Source: Christensenella sp. UBA3770
GTDB lineage: Bacteria; Bacillota; Clostridia; Christensenellales; CAG-1252
Assembly (NCBI GenBank): GCA_002371075.1
Contig: DFFS01000081.1
Coordinates: 409 to 18,509 of the forward strand
Direction: 5' to 3'
DNA length: 18,101 nucleotides
In this document: positions 1-7,373 of the stretch, one piece after another
Layout of the letters: each line of letters starts with the position of its first letter
How positions within the stretch are numbered: the first letter of the stretch is position 1
The notes under the pieces: generated by a model
What the model was told of the DNA's origin: nothing
The model's input: only the letters and a program-made list of their open reading frames with translations
The model's database searches: none
Made by a program: the position numbers and the translations under genes

Positions 1-99
1 GAAAGCGATTACGATCAAACCGATTCCAAGGGCTTTATCACCCTGTACGGGTTGCCAACCAAGGTGCAAGCCATCGTCAGCGCAAAGGTGAAGAAATGA
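1..99 (+). CDS. argG: Argininosuccinate synthase, C-terminal end (partial)
   Basis: The window opens inside a reading frame of 32 codons ending in TGA at 97-99. The visible tail carries YDQTDSKGFITLYGLP, which resembles the conserved C-terminus of bacterial argininosuccinate synthase (a YnQkdaeGFInLfGLPlKV pattern). That enzyme joins citrulline and aspartate with ATP in the cytoplasm, the step before argininosuccinate lyase. The next gene, argH, starts inside the stop codon (ATGA overlap), so the two are co-transcribed and translationally coupled, which supports the call. Only about 8 percent of the protein is visible, so identity rests on the tail motif plus the neighbour. Confidence 0.85.
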   Translation, partial: ESDYDQTDSKGFITLYGLPTKVQAIVSAKVKK

Positions 100-1481
100 G
101 CAAACTTTGGGCGGGGCGCGCGTGCGGCGACATCAACGAGGCGGCGGAAAGCTTTAACGCTTCGATCAAGTTTGACAAACGTCTGATCAAAGAGGACGTT
201 TGCGGCTCTGTCGTGCACGCGATGATGCTTGCAAAGCAGGGCATCATTTCCGAGGAGGAAGGGAAGACGATCGTCGACGCCTTGGGCGGCATTTTGGACG
301 ACGTTGCCTGCGGCAAGCTTGCCGTGGACGAAACGGCGGAGGACGTGCATACGTTTGTGGAGCAGACGTTGATCGCCCGCATCGGTGACGTGGGCAAAAA
401 GCTGCACACCGCGCGCAGCAGAAACGATCAAGTCGCGTTGGATATGAAGCTTTTCGCACGGAAAGCCGCGGAGGACGTCACGCAAAAACTGTTGTCCCTC
501 GTTGCTACGCTTGCGGACAAAGCGGAAGAGTACAAGGGCGCGGTCATGAGCGGTTACACGCACCTGCAACGCGCGCAGCCCGTTACGTTTGGGCATCATC
601 TTGCGGCGTATTGCTATATGTTCCTGCGCGACGCGGATCGTCTAAAGGACGCAAAAGCCCGCTTGAACCTTTCGCCGATCGGATGTGCGGCGCTTGCGGG
701 GACGACGTTCCCCACCGATCGCGCGTACGAAGCCGCCCAACTTGGGTTTGACGGCGTGGTGGAAAACAGCATGGACGGCGTCTCCGACCGCGACTACGTC
801 GTGGAGCTTTCTGCCGATCTTGCCCTGATCATGACGCATTTGTCCCGCCTTTCGGAGGAGATCGTGCTGTGGTCAAGTTGGGAGTTTAAGTACATTGTCC
901 TCTCCGACGACTTTACGACGGGGTCCTCGATCATGCCGCAAAAGAAAAACCCCGACATTGCGGAGTTGGCGCGCGGCAAGACGGGCAGGGTGTACGGCGA
1001 TCTGTTTTCCATTTTGACGGTACTTAAATCGTTGCCGCTTGCGTACAACAAGGATATGCAAGAGGACAAAGAGGGCTTTTTTGACGCGGTGGACACCGTT
1101 TCGGCGTGCTTGGACGTTTTCGTTCCGATGGTCAATGGCATCGTCGCCCTGACGGACAACATGGAAAAGGCGGCGAAACAGGGCTACATCAACGCCACCG
1201 ATCTTGCGGATTATCTTGCCAAAAAGGGCGTTCCTTTCCGCGAGGCGTATAAGATGGTGGGGGAGATCGTCAAAGAGGCGGTAGAAAAGGGCGTAACCTT
1301 GGAAGAGATCCCGCTTTCGGACTATCAAAAAAAGAGCGCGGCTTTTGAGGCGGACCTTTTTGACGCCATCGATCTTGCCACCTGCGTGAACAAGCGCACC
1401 TCGGAGGGCGGCACTGCCGTCAGCTCTGTCGAAAAGCAACTTTCCTCCATCCGCGCAAAGATCAAGTCCTTTGAAAAGTAA
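96..1481 (+). CDS. argH: Argininosuccinate lyase
   Basis: This 461-residue protein is normal length for ArgH, the cytoplasmic enzyme that splits argininosuccinate into arginine and fumarate, the last step of arginine synthesis. It belongs to the fumarase/aspartase superfamily. Visible conserved blocks in order are HTARSRND at residues 104-111, GYTHLQRAQP at 153-162 (with the catalytic-region Thr and His), and the superfamily signature GSSIMPQKKNP at 276-286, whose mobile loop carries the catalytic serine. The start ATG at 96 overlaps the argG stop by 4 bp and has an AAGGTGAAG ribosome binding site inside argG. A strong terminator follows. Nothing is truncated or unusual; the active-site blocks look intact. 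Confidence 0.97.
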   Translation: MSKLWAGRACGDINEAAESFNASIKFDKRLIKEDVCGSVVHAMMLAKQGIISEEEGKTIVDALGGILDDVACGKLAVDETAEDVHTFVEQTLIARIGDVGKKLHTARSRNDQVALDMKLFARKAAEDVTQKLLSLVATLADKAEEYKGAVMSGYTHLQRAQPVTFGHHLAAYCYMFLRDADRLKDAKARLNLSPIGCAALAGTTFPTDRAYEAAQLGFDGVVENSMDGVSDRDYVVELSADLALIMTHLSRLSEEIVLWSSWEFKYIVLSDDFTTGSSIMPQKKNPDIAELARGKTGRVYGDLFSILTVLKSLPLAYNKDMQEDKEGFFDAVDTVSACLDVFVPMVNGIVALTDNMEKAAKQGYINATDLADYLAKKGVPFREAYKMVGEIVKEAVEKGVTLEEIPLSDYQKKSAAFEADLFDAIDLATCVNKRTSEGGTAVSSVEKQLSSIRAKIKSFEK

Positions 1482-1489
1482 AGGATAAA

Positions 1490-1511
1490 GTCCCTAAAAA
1501 GTCCCTAAAAG
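1490..1511 (+). repeat. 11-bp tandem duplication after argH
   Basis: GTCCCTAAAAA (1490-1500) is followed directly by GTCCCTAAAAG (1501-1511). This is a two-copy tandem repeat between the argH stop and the terminator hairpin. It is probably a slippage duplication; no function is evident. Confidence 0.6.
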
Positions 1512-1554
1512 AAACAAAAAACCGCACGGCTCATCGCCGTGCGGTTTGTTTTTT
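1511..1554. terminator. Bidirectional intrinsic terminator between argH and trpB2
   Basis: A perfect 12-bp stem (1519-1530 with 1536-1547, outer bases AAACCGCACGGC) with a 5-nt loop is flanked by an A-rich run on the left and a T-rich run (TTTGTTTTTT) on the right. It can therefore end transcription of argH on the plus strand and of the converging trpB2 gene on the minus strand. Confidence 0.93.
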
Positions 1555-1564
1555 ATCCGATGAA

Positions 1565-2941
1565 TTACATCTTGGGAAGAGCGGAAATGGACTTTGCAAG
1601 TTCCTCGTCGGAGGGAACGTAGTCCTCCATCACGCCGTTGTGGAACTTCTCGTAAGCATACATATCAAAGTACCCTGTGCCGGTGAGCCCAAACAAGATG
1701 GTCTTTTCTTCGCCGGTCTCCTTGCACTTCAGCGCCTCGTCGATCGCCGCTTTGATGGCGTGCGAGCTTTCGGGTGCGGGCAAGATGCCCTCGGTGCGGG
1801 CAAAGGTCTCCGCCGCTTTAAACACTTCGGTCTGTTTGACCGAGATCGCTTTCATGTAGCCGTCGTGATAGAGCTGCGAGAGCACGGGACTCATGCCGTG
1901 GTATCTGAGACCGCCCGCGTGGATCGCCGACGGAATGAAGCTGCTGCCGAGCGTGTACATCTTGGCGAGCGGGCAGATCTTGCCCGTGTCGCAAAAGTCG
2001 TAGGCAAAGACGCCGCGCGTAAAGCTGGGGCAACTTGCCGGCTCCACCGCAATGATCTCGTAGTCCTTTTCGCCACGGAGCTTTTCGCCCATAAACGGAG
2101 CGATCAAGCCGCCGAGGTTGCTGCCGCCGCCGGCGCAGCCGATGACCACGTCGGGGGTGACGCCGTATTTGTCAAGAGCGGCTTTCGCCTCCAAGCCGAT
2201 GACGGATTGATGCAACAGCACTTGGTTCAAAACGCTGCCGAGCACGTAGCGATAACCGGGGGTGGTGACCGCCTTTTCCACCGCTTCGGAAATGGCGCAG
2301 CCGAGGCTGCCCGTCGTGCCGGGGAACTCCGCAAGCATCTTTTTGCCCACCTCGGTCTCCATAGAGGGGGAGGGGGTGACGGAAGCGCCGTAGGTGCGCA
2401 TCACTTCACGACGGAAGGGTTTTTGCTCATACGAGCACTTGACCATATACACTTTGCAGTCGATGCCGAGGTAAGCGCAAGCCATGCTGAGTGCGGTGCC
2501 CCATTGTCCGGCGCCCGTTTCGGTGGTGACGCCCGTCAAACCTTGGTTTTTGGCGTAATATGCCTGCGCGATCGCGGAGTTCAATTTGTGGCTGCCGCTT
2601 GTGTTGTTGCCCTCAAACTTGTAGTAGATCTTTGCCGGCGTGCCAAGCTTCTTTTCCAGGCAGTAGGCGCGAATGAGGGGAGAGGGACGGTACATCTTGT
2701 AAAACTCGCGGATCTCCTGCGGGATCTCGATATACGGCGTGTCGTTGTCTAGTTCTTGCTTGACAAGCTCGTCGCAGAACACGTGCGCCAAGTCTGCCGC
2801 GGTCGCCGCCTTGCCCGTGGCCGGGTTGACAAGGGGAGCGGGCTTGACTTTCATATCGGCGCGGAGGTTATACCACGCCTTAGGCATCTCGGACTCTTCG
2901 AGATAGATCTTGTAAGGGATAGCTTTTTCTTCTTTACTCAT
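1565..2941 (-). CDS. trpB: Tryptophan synthase beta chain, TrpB2-like (stand-alone)
   Basis: This 458-residue PLP enzyme is of the tryptophan synthase beta family, which condenses indole with serine to give tryptophan. Length and sequence fit the longer TrpB2 (TrpB-related) branch rather than TrpB1. The PLP lysine lies in SGSHKLNSA (K119), followed by ETGAGQWG at 141-148, the phosphate-binding glycine loop GGGSNLGG at 271-278, and PAPESSHA near residue 400. The frame runs 22 codons further upstream, but the ATG at 2941 has an AAAGGAGGAAAA ribosome site and the extension overlaps the leader RNA, so 2941 is chosen. No trpA or other trp gene is adjacent, so it may salvage free indole or work with a distant trpA. 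A tryptophan T-box leader precedes it, which supports the substrate assignment. Confidence 0.93.
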   Translation of the reverse strand: MSKEEKAIPYKIYLEESEMPKAWYNLRADMKVKPAPLVNPATGKAATAADLAHVFCDELVKQELDNDTPYIEIPQEIREFYKMYRPSPLIRAYCLEKKLGTPAKIYYKFEGNNTSGSHKLNSAIAQAYYAKNQGLTGVTTETGAGQWGTALSMACAYLGIDCKVYMVKCSYEQKPFRREVMRTYGASVTPSPSMETEVGKKMLAEFPGTTGSLGCAISEAVEKAVTTPGYRYVLGSVLNQVLLHQSVIGLEAKAALDKYGVTPDVVIGCAGGGSNLGGLIAPFMGEKLRGEKDYEIIAVEPASCPSFTRGVFAYDFCDTGKICPLAKMYTLGSSFIPSAIHAGGLRYHGMSPVLSQLYHDGYMKAISVKQTEVFKAAETFARTEGILPAPESSHAIKAAIDEALKCKETGEEKTILFGLTGTGYFDMYAYEKFHNGVMEDYVPSDEELAKSISALPKM

Positions 2942-3005
2942 GGTATTTTCCTCCTTTTCCCGCTTTTTGCGGTTACTTACCGGTTTTGCTTTTATCGGGG
3001 GAAAC

Positions 3006-3043
3006 AAAAATGCCCCGACAAAAGATCTTCTTTTGCCGGGACA
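3006..3043 (-). terminator. Regulated terminator of the T-box leader
   Basis: On the minus strand a 15-bp stem (3043-3029 with 3025-3011, one G-U or two) closes on a 3-nt loop and is followed by TTTTTG. The 5' arm overlaps the sequence just downstream of the T-box motif, as expected for the terminator/antiterminator switch. Uncharged tRNA should favour read-through into trpB2. Confidence 0.9.
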
Positions 3044-3269
3044 GGTATTCCTGCGGTGCCACCCTGCTTGGCGCTTTTGCGCCCACTCTTAACGCACTGA
3101 CATGCGCTCGTTTTGTTGACGGAGATCGCACTCCGGCTGGCATACTTGGGTCACCCCGTTCCGCCTCGCCCTCGGAAGCCCATTCGCCGTGCTTTCTCTG
3201 CCGCGATCTCACCGCCCGCGCGCTCTCTTTGAGGGAACCTTACACGACTACTCTTCTTCCTCAACGGTT
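3006..3269 (-). promoter_or_regulatory. T-box riboswitch, tryptophan specifier (UGG)
   Basis: The minus-strand leader of trpB2 carries the T-box antiterminator motif AGGGTGGCACCGC at 3065-3053, followed by a terminator. Stem I can be traced: its base pairs GGAAG (3260-3256) with CTTCC (3178-3174), an AGTAGTCG S-turn-like segment follows the 5' arm, and the apical part has the usual AGAGAG and GGTGAGA elements. On the 3' side the specifier loop reads GCGAA-TGG-GCTTCC, placing TGG (Trp) at 3182-3180. T-boxes bind a cognate tRNA through this codon and sense its charging through the T-box bulge. The specifier matches the product of the gene it controls. Boundaries of stems II/III were not resolved. 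Confidence 0.93.
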
Positions 3270-3275
3270 TTCTTC

Positions 3276-3304
3276 ATTGTAACACCGAGCAGGGCGGGTG
3301 TCAA
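3276..3304 (-). promoter_or_regulatory. Sigma-A promoter of the T-box/trpB2 transcript
   Basis: On the minus strand, TTGACA (3304-3299) and TACAAT (3281-3276) are separated by exactly 17 bp. The start of transcription is expected near 3269, immediately before Stem I of the T-box. Confidence 0.9.
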
Positions 3305-3350
3305 ACGTTTTTTACGGTTTTTTCAGAGCGAAACGCGGGAGGGCGGGGGT

Positions 3351-3377
3351 ATAAATGAAAGTGCGCGCGCATAGGTT
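3351..3377 (+). promoter_or_regulatory. Possible sigma-E-type sporulation promoter of yabPQ
   Basis: ATA at 3351-3353 is followed after 16 bp by CATAGGTT (3370-3377), which fits the loose sigma-E pattern ATA-N16-18-CATAnnnT. It lies 28 bp before the yabP start codon. YabP and YabQ are known to be made in the mother cell under sigma-E in Bacillus. The motif is short and could occur by chance. Confidence 0.4.
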
Positions 3378-3405
3378 ATTTACACGTATAAAGGGAGGGA
3401 AAAGT

Positions 3406-3672
3406 ATGGAAAACGTCGTTCAAAAAAAGACGCATTCGCTTTGTATCAAGGCAGAAACCACCGTCACGGGGCTCACGCAAGTGGTCTCTTTGGAAGAAAA
3501 GGAGGTCAAGCTGATCGTGGGGGAGCGGACGCTCGTTTTGTCGGGGAAGGACTTTTTTGCCGAGAAGCTTTCCGTCGAGGACGGCGTTCTTGTTCTCAAA
3601 GGAGAGGTGGAGGCGGTCAAATACGGCAGTAAGAGCGAGCCGAAAAGCCTGTTGAAGCGCTTGTTCAAATGA
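3406..3672 (+). CDS. yabP: Sporulation protein YabP
   Basis: This 88-residue protein belongs to the YabP/YqfC family. The family pattern is visible: an N-terminal histidine-led strand (HSLCIKAETTVTGLTQV), then alternating strands with SLEEKEVKLI, LVLSGKDF and LSVEDGVLVLKGEVEAVKYG. YabP acts in the mother cell during spore-coat/cortex assembly, and its biochemical role is not well defined. The reading frame is open further upstream, but ATG 3406 follows AAAGGGAGGGAAAA and gives the usual family length. It overlaps yabQ by 4 bp, the conserved yabP-yabQ pairing, which strengthens both calls. The usual hslR gene before the pair and divIC gene after it are absent here. Confidence 0.88.
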   Translation: MENVVQKKTHSLCIKAETTVTGLTQVVSLEEKEVKLIVGERTLVLSGKDFFAEKLSVEDGVLVLKGEVEAVKYGSKSEPKSLLKRLFK

Positions 3673-4250
3673 TCTGGACGGAATGCGTCGTCTTTGCGGC
3701 GATGTTTGGCTGGGGGATGCTTGCGGCAGCCGTGGCAACGCTGTTTCTGACCCTCGGCGGCGCGTCAAAGGCATGGCGGGCGGTGTTTGACGTCCTGACG
3801 CCCCTTGCCGTCGGGGCGGCGTTTTTCTTTGGGTCTTATCTTTCGTCGGGCGGCGTGTTTCGCCTATATGCCGCGGCGGCTTTTTTTCTCGGCGCGGTTT
3901 TGTTTCGTCGTCTGTATAAACTTTGCCTGCCCGCTATAAAAAGGGTTTTGAAAAAGCTTCTTGTCCCTATAAAGTCCCTAGAAACGCGGGTGGAAAAGCT
4001 GTTTGCGCCCGTTGCGGAGAGGCTGAAGCTGCGAAAGACCCTTTTGGCGGAAAAGCGCAAAAAGGCAAAAGAGAAGCGGCTGGAACAAAGGACAAAAAGG
4101 CGGGAAGCCGCGGAGCTTCTTAAAAAGGTAAAAAGGCAAAAACGCGACGAGAATAGAAGAAAGCGCCTTGCGGAAAGGACGCAGAAAAGGCAAAAACGCA
4201 AAATTGCCAAGGGCGGCGGCGCGGGTGCTCCAATTCGGCAAATTCATTGA
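3669..4250 (+). CDS. yabQ: Spore cortex biosynthesis protein YabQ, with Lys/Arg-rich tail
   Basis: The N-terminal third of this 193-residue protein has three predicted membrane segments (about residues 6-29, 40-58 and 64-80), and it sits directly after yabP with an ATGA overlap, the arrangement seen in most spore formers. YabQ is a mother-cell membrane protein needed for spore cortex formation. From about residue 95 the sequence becomes an extremely basic, probably helical or coiled-coil tail made mostly of K, R, E, A and Q up to residue 180, ending in a GGGAGAP stretch. Assignment relies on position plus membrane topology more than on sharp motifs. The stop codon lies inside the -35 box of the next promoter. 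Confidence 0.8.
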   Translation: MIWTECVVFAAMFGWGMLAAAVATLFLTLGGASKAWRAVFDVLTPLAVGAAFFFGSYLSSGGVFRLYAAAAFFLGAVLFRRLYKLCLPAIKRVLKKLLVPIKSLETRVEKLFAPVAERLKLRKTLLAEKRKKAKEKRLEQRTKRREAAELLKKVKRQKRDENRRKRLAERTQKRQKRKIAKGGGAGAPIRQIH

Positions 4251-4275
4251 CAACGCGCGCGTTTCGCGCTACAAT
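4247..4275 (+). promoter_or_regulatory. Sigma-A promoter of the hydrolase-like/lepB operon
   Basis: TTGACA (4247-4252), a 17-bp spacer and TACAAT (4270-4275) form a near-consensus promoter. The yabQ TGA (4248-4250) is part of the -35 box. Transcription should begin near 4282, leaving a leader of about 25 nt before the GTG start at 4308. Confidence 0.88.
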
Positions 4276-4307
4276 ATGCGTAAGAATAATAAACGGAGAT
4301 GCTTATC

Positions 4308-5918
4308 GTGGCTATCAAGTTTCTTACGCCGGTGCAGCTTTGGCAGGATTACGATCCCGCTTCCGCGCCGCTCGACATATCCATCGAATACACAAGCGAA
4401 ACCGACGGCTTGTTCGTCAAAGGCGCCTTTTTTACCGCATTTGCCGAAGAGGGCGAGTCTGTGCGCGCTTTTTCGGAGATCAAGTCCGCCGTCCCTTCCC
4501 CCAAGAAAGCCCTTCTTTGCGTGATGAACTCCGCCGACCAAGCGGCGTACACAGAGGGTTTTGACGATCTTTTGAAAAGGGGCTTTGCCGTCGCCACCAT
4601 CGATGTCAGCGGCATTCCCGACGAGGAAGGGCGCTGCGCGCGCTACTCCGACGGGCTGACGTACGCGTCTTTTGCCGCCGGTACGCCCGATCGCTTTCTT
4701 TCTTCGCCCTCGGCGAAAAATTCTCCCGTTTTCCTTTGGACCAAGATCGCAAGGAGGGCAATTTCCCTGCTTGAGTATTTCTATCCCAAGGCAAAAATTG
4801 CCGTTATGGGTGCAAAGACCGCCGCGGACATTGCTTGGCAGGTTGCTGCCACGGACACCCGCGTAGGGGGGCTCGTGGCGCTTCTCGGCGACTATTCCGA
4901 TCCGCCCGTTTTGGAGGATACCTCCAATGCGGACAGCTATATGATGACCATCAGCGCAAAGAGCGCCGCTCGTCAGCTGAAGTGCCCTTGTTTGATCGCA
5001 ACCGCGGCAAACGCGCACGGCGGCGACGTGGAAAAGGTCAACGAGATCGTTTGTCAGCTTCGCGACGACGTCCCGTACACCCTTGTGGTCACGCCGCGTC
5101 TCAACGCGCAGATCAACGTGGGGGATCTTCTTTTGTCCTACAAGTGGTTGGATCGCACCCTCAAAGGGGAATCCTTGCCCGAGGTCAAGTTGACATCGCA
5201 GCTTGAGGAGAACTTTTTGAGTTTCGGCGTCTCCTGCGGGGGACAAAAGGCGCAAAGCGCCACGCTTTACTATGCTTACAACGACGCGTTGCCCACTTGT
5301 CGCCACTGGCACGAAGCTTTGATGAAAAAGAAAGAGGACGGCACTTTTGCGGCGGAGGTCCCCGTGTGGGAGGGCGACCACGAGGTTTACGCCTATGCTA
5401 CCGTCGTGCTTGTCGGCGGGCTTTGCATCGCCAGCAAGGGCTTTGCCACCCTTGTCACGTCGGACGTGCCGTATCACACAAGCCAGTTCCTTCTCGACAG
5501 TGAGTCGGATCACGGCTTTTATTCGGATAATTCCGCACAAACCTTCTTGGCGTTTAAGGAGGATTTCCGCATTGAGGACGCCCCCGACGGCGTGCCCGGT
5601 TTTTGCGGCAAAGGGGTGCTTCGCACCAACATTCTTTCCGAAAGCGGCAGGTATGAACCGGCAACCGCCCTGCACATCAGCGTGTATTCCAAAGAGGATG
5701 GGGAGATCCGCGTCATTCTGTTAAAGGGCGAGGAGGGTGAGATCACGGAGTACGTCGCCACCGGCTTTGCAGAAGCCGGCGAGTGGACGCGTCTTTCTCT
5801 TGAGGTGGGTGACTTCAAAACCAAGGATCTGATCCCGATGCGTGATTGGGAGGGGTTGTACAGCATAATCCTGCCCGATACGGACGATAAATACTATAAC
5901 AATTTTCTTTGGATGTAA
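4308..5918 (+). CDS. Alpha/beta-hydrolase-like protein lacking the nucleophile serine, with C-terminal beta-rich region
   Basis: This 536-residue protein was not recognised as a named family. Residues about 65-265 have the layout of an alpha/beta-hydrolase core: strand KKALLCVM, strand GFAVATIDVSG, the helix after VFLWTK, strand KIAVMGAKTAAD, then RVGGLVALLGDY and CPCLIATAA. At the position of the nucleophile elbow (Gly-x-Ser-x-Gly) it reads G168-A-K170-T-A172, so the serine is replaced by lysine and no clear acid or histidine is seen. It is probably a non-catalytic member or a distant relative. Residues about 300-536 look beta-rich, perhaps ligand- or sugar-binding domains. No signal peptide is seen. 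The GTG at 4308 is chosen because CGGAG lies 9 nt upstream, while ATG 4299 directly abuts that site. It is first in an operon with lepB. Confidence 0.6.
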   Translation: MAIKFLTPVQLWQDYDPASAPLDISIEYTSETDGLFVKGAFFTAFAEEGESVRAFSEIKSAVPSPKKALLCVMNSADQAAYTEGFDDLLKRGFAVATIDVSGIPDEEGRCARYSDGLTYASFAAGTPDRFLSSPSAKNSPVFLWTKIARRAISLLEYFYPKAKIAVMGAKTAADIAWQVAATDTRVGGLVALLGDYSDPPVLEDTSNADSYMMTISAKSAARQLKCPCLIATAANAHGGDVEKVNEIVCQLRDDVPYTLVVTPRLNAQINVGDLLLSYKWLDRTLKGESLPEVKLTSQLEENFLSFGVSCGGQKAQSATLYYAYNDALPTCRHWHEALMKKKEDGTFAAEVPVWEGDHEVYAYATVVLVGGLCIASKGFATLVTSDVPYHTSQFLLDSESDHGFYSDNSAQTFLAFKEDFRIEDAPDGVPGFCGKGVLRTNILSESGRYEPATALHISVYSKEDGEIRVILLKGEEGEITEYVATGFAEAGEWTRLSLEVGDFKTKDLIPMRDWEGLYSIILPDTDDKYYNNFLWM

Positions 5919-5920
5919 TT

Positions 5921-6583
5921 ATGGCTAAGGACAAAGAGACCAACGTATTCAAAGTTATCATTGAGATCGTGCTCTGTTTGATGATCGCGATCGTGCTGGT
6001 GGGCATCGTCCAGCAGTTTTTCCTCGCGCCCGTCGCGGTGACCGGCGTTTCGATGATGCCAACCATCAACTCGGAGGGAGACAAGGTCTTTGTTCAGAAA
6101 AAGTTTTTTAAGATCGAGCGCGATTGCGTGGTGGTGTTCTACCGCCCCAACAGCGAAGACGTCACGACGGAAAACCCCGCAAACTCCATCTCGGTGTCGG
6201 ACTTTTTCAACTCGCTCCCCTTTGTCAACAAAATTCCCAATTTGACGGAAGAATCCGACGTTTCCAACGATTATACCTGTGTGATAAAGCGCGTGATCGG
6301 CATCCCCGGTGATAAGATAGAGATCCGCTTTATTTCCCCGTCGCAGGCGCAGCTGATCCGCAACAATGAGCCGCTTAACGACTTTTTGATGACGCCCAAG
6401 GGCATTTATCCCGGCGGCGTATCCGAGGGCGTTTGGACGGTTGGCGAGGGTGAGCTTTTTGTGCTTGGCGACAACCGCAACAACAGCTATGACAGCGAAG
6501 ATTACGGTTGCATTCAGTCCTCTTGGCTGATGGGCAGGGTGCTTCTTGCCAAGATCGGCGGCAAGTATAAGCGCAACATTTAG
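5921..6583 (+). CDS. lepB: Signal peptidase I
   Basis: This 220-residue type I signal peptidase removes signal peptides from exported proteins at the outer face of the membrane. It has one N-terminal membrane anchor (about residues 11-35). The catalytic serine is in TGVSMMPT (S44), the general-base lysine in VIKRVIGIPGD (K123), and the conserved box GDNRNNSYDSEDYG is near residue 192. The serine-lysine spacing (79 residues) is much wider than in short Bacillus enzymes such as SipS (about 40), because of an acidic/polar insert around residues 78-116. ATG 5921 is 2 nt after the previous stop with no good ribosome site, so translation probably depends on coupling; a TTG at 5909 is the alternative. 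Confidence 0.95.
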   Translation: MAKDKETNVFKVIIEIVLCLMIAIVLVGIVQQFFLAPVAVTGVSMMPTINSEGDKVFVQKKFFKIERDCVVVFYRPNSEDVTTENPANSISVSDFFNSLPFVNKIPNLTEESDVSNDYTCVIKRVIGIPGDKIEIRFISPSQAQLIRNNEPLNDFLMTPKGIYPGGVSEGVWTVGEGELFVLGDNRNNSYDSEDYGCIQSSWLMGRVLLAKIGGKYKRNI

Positions 6584-6584
6584 T

Positions 6585-7373
6585 ATGAAACGCGTCGTCG
6601 TCCTTCTCCTTTTATTCGTCCTGACGTTCGGGCTTTTCTCCTGCAAAAAAGCAAAGCCTGCGGAGGACGTTTTTTATACGGTGGAGTTCAACACCCTCTC
6701 GTTGCCCGTTGAGAGCACGGCTCCCGCTGCCCTTTCCGTTAAAGAGGGGGAGGTGGTTACCAAGCCGGAGTTTTCCGCCCCGGCGACGGCGGGCTACGTT
6801 GTCGTTTGGACCAAGGATCCTTTGACAAAAGTCGTCTACGACTTTTCTTCTCCCGTGACGGAGAGTTTTGTGCTCTATGCGGTGGAGATCCCCAAAAACT
6901 ACAGCATCATTTATTTGACGGAGCGCGGCGCCAACGACAGCCGCAATCCCACGACGTATTCCAAGGCGACGGAGACCTTTTCTCTGTACGAGCCGGTCAT
7001 GCCGTTTGGCTATCGCTTTATCAAATGGGCGTACTTTGACGACCCCGAAAGCGCGGTGGTGTGCGTTGAAAAAGGCACCGAGGGCGACATCGTTTTGCGC
7101 GCCGTGATGAAAGCGGTGACGTATGACGTAAAGTACGTTGACGGCGGGGACGTAAACCCCAACCCGACAACCTACCTTTTTGGGACGGAGTTGTCCCTTG
7201 AGAGCCCCTCAAAAGAGGGCTATCGCTTTTTGGGCTATACGATTACGGACGACAGAAACAACACGCCCGTCACGGCGCTTGATCCGACCTTTGTGGAAGC
7301 AAACCGCGTGACGCTTTTTTATGAGAACGGCGTGACCATTTCGCTAAAGGCAAATTGGGAGAAGATAGCATGA
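6585..7373 (+). CDS. Lipoprotein with three InlB B-repeat-like modules
   Basis: This 262-residue protein starts with a lipoprotein signal: KR, a hydrophobic stretch of leucines and valines, then LFSC with Cys20 as the expected lipid-modified residue (F at -2 is slightly atypical). The mature part consists of about three related beta-rich units near residues 30-101, 106-178 and 180-258. They share patterns such as NPTTY followed 20 residues later by GYRFIKW or GYRFLGY, typical of the Listeria-Bacteroides (InlB B-repeat, Flg_new) module found in surface proteins. It begins 1 bp after lepB and overlaps the following SDR by 4 bp. The role is probably cell-surface binding or structural; no enzyme motif is seen. 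Confidence 0.75.
   Translation: MKRVVVLLLLFVLTFGLFSCKKAKPAEDVFYTVEFNTLSLPVESTAPAALSVKEGEVVTKPEFSAPATAGYVVVWTKDPLTKVVYDFSSPVTESFVLYAVEIPKNYSIIYLTERGANDSRNPTTYSKATETFSLYEPVMPFGYRFIKWAYFDDPESAVVCVEKGTEGDIVLRAVMKAVTYDVKYVDGGDVNPNPTTYLFGTELSLESPSKEGYRFLGYTITDDRNNTPVTALDPTFVEANRVTLFYENGVTISLKANWEKIA

Noticed and set aside
1640..2752. 370-residue plus-strand open frame
   Set aside because: Antisense shadow of trpB2, which has all PLP-enzyme motifs and a T-box leader on the minus strand.
2986..3282. Plus-strand 98-residue frame over the leader region
   Set aside because: The DNA is fully explained by the minus-strand T-box; the peptide has no family character.
4299..4301. ATG start for the hydrolase-like gene
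   Set aside because: It directly abuts the GGAG ribosome site; GTG 4308 has correct spacing.
4269..5675. 468-residue minus-strand open frame
   Set aside because: Antisense to the hydrolase-like gene; the plus-strand gene has a promoter, ribosome site and tight operon spacing.
5909..5911. TTG start for lepB
   Set aside because: No ribosome site and it adds four residues not needed by the family; ATG 5921 is simpler.
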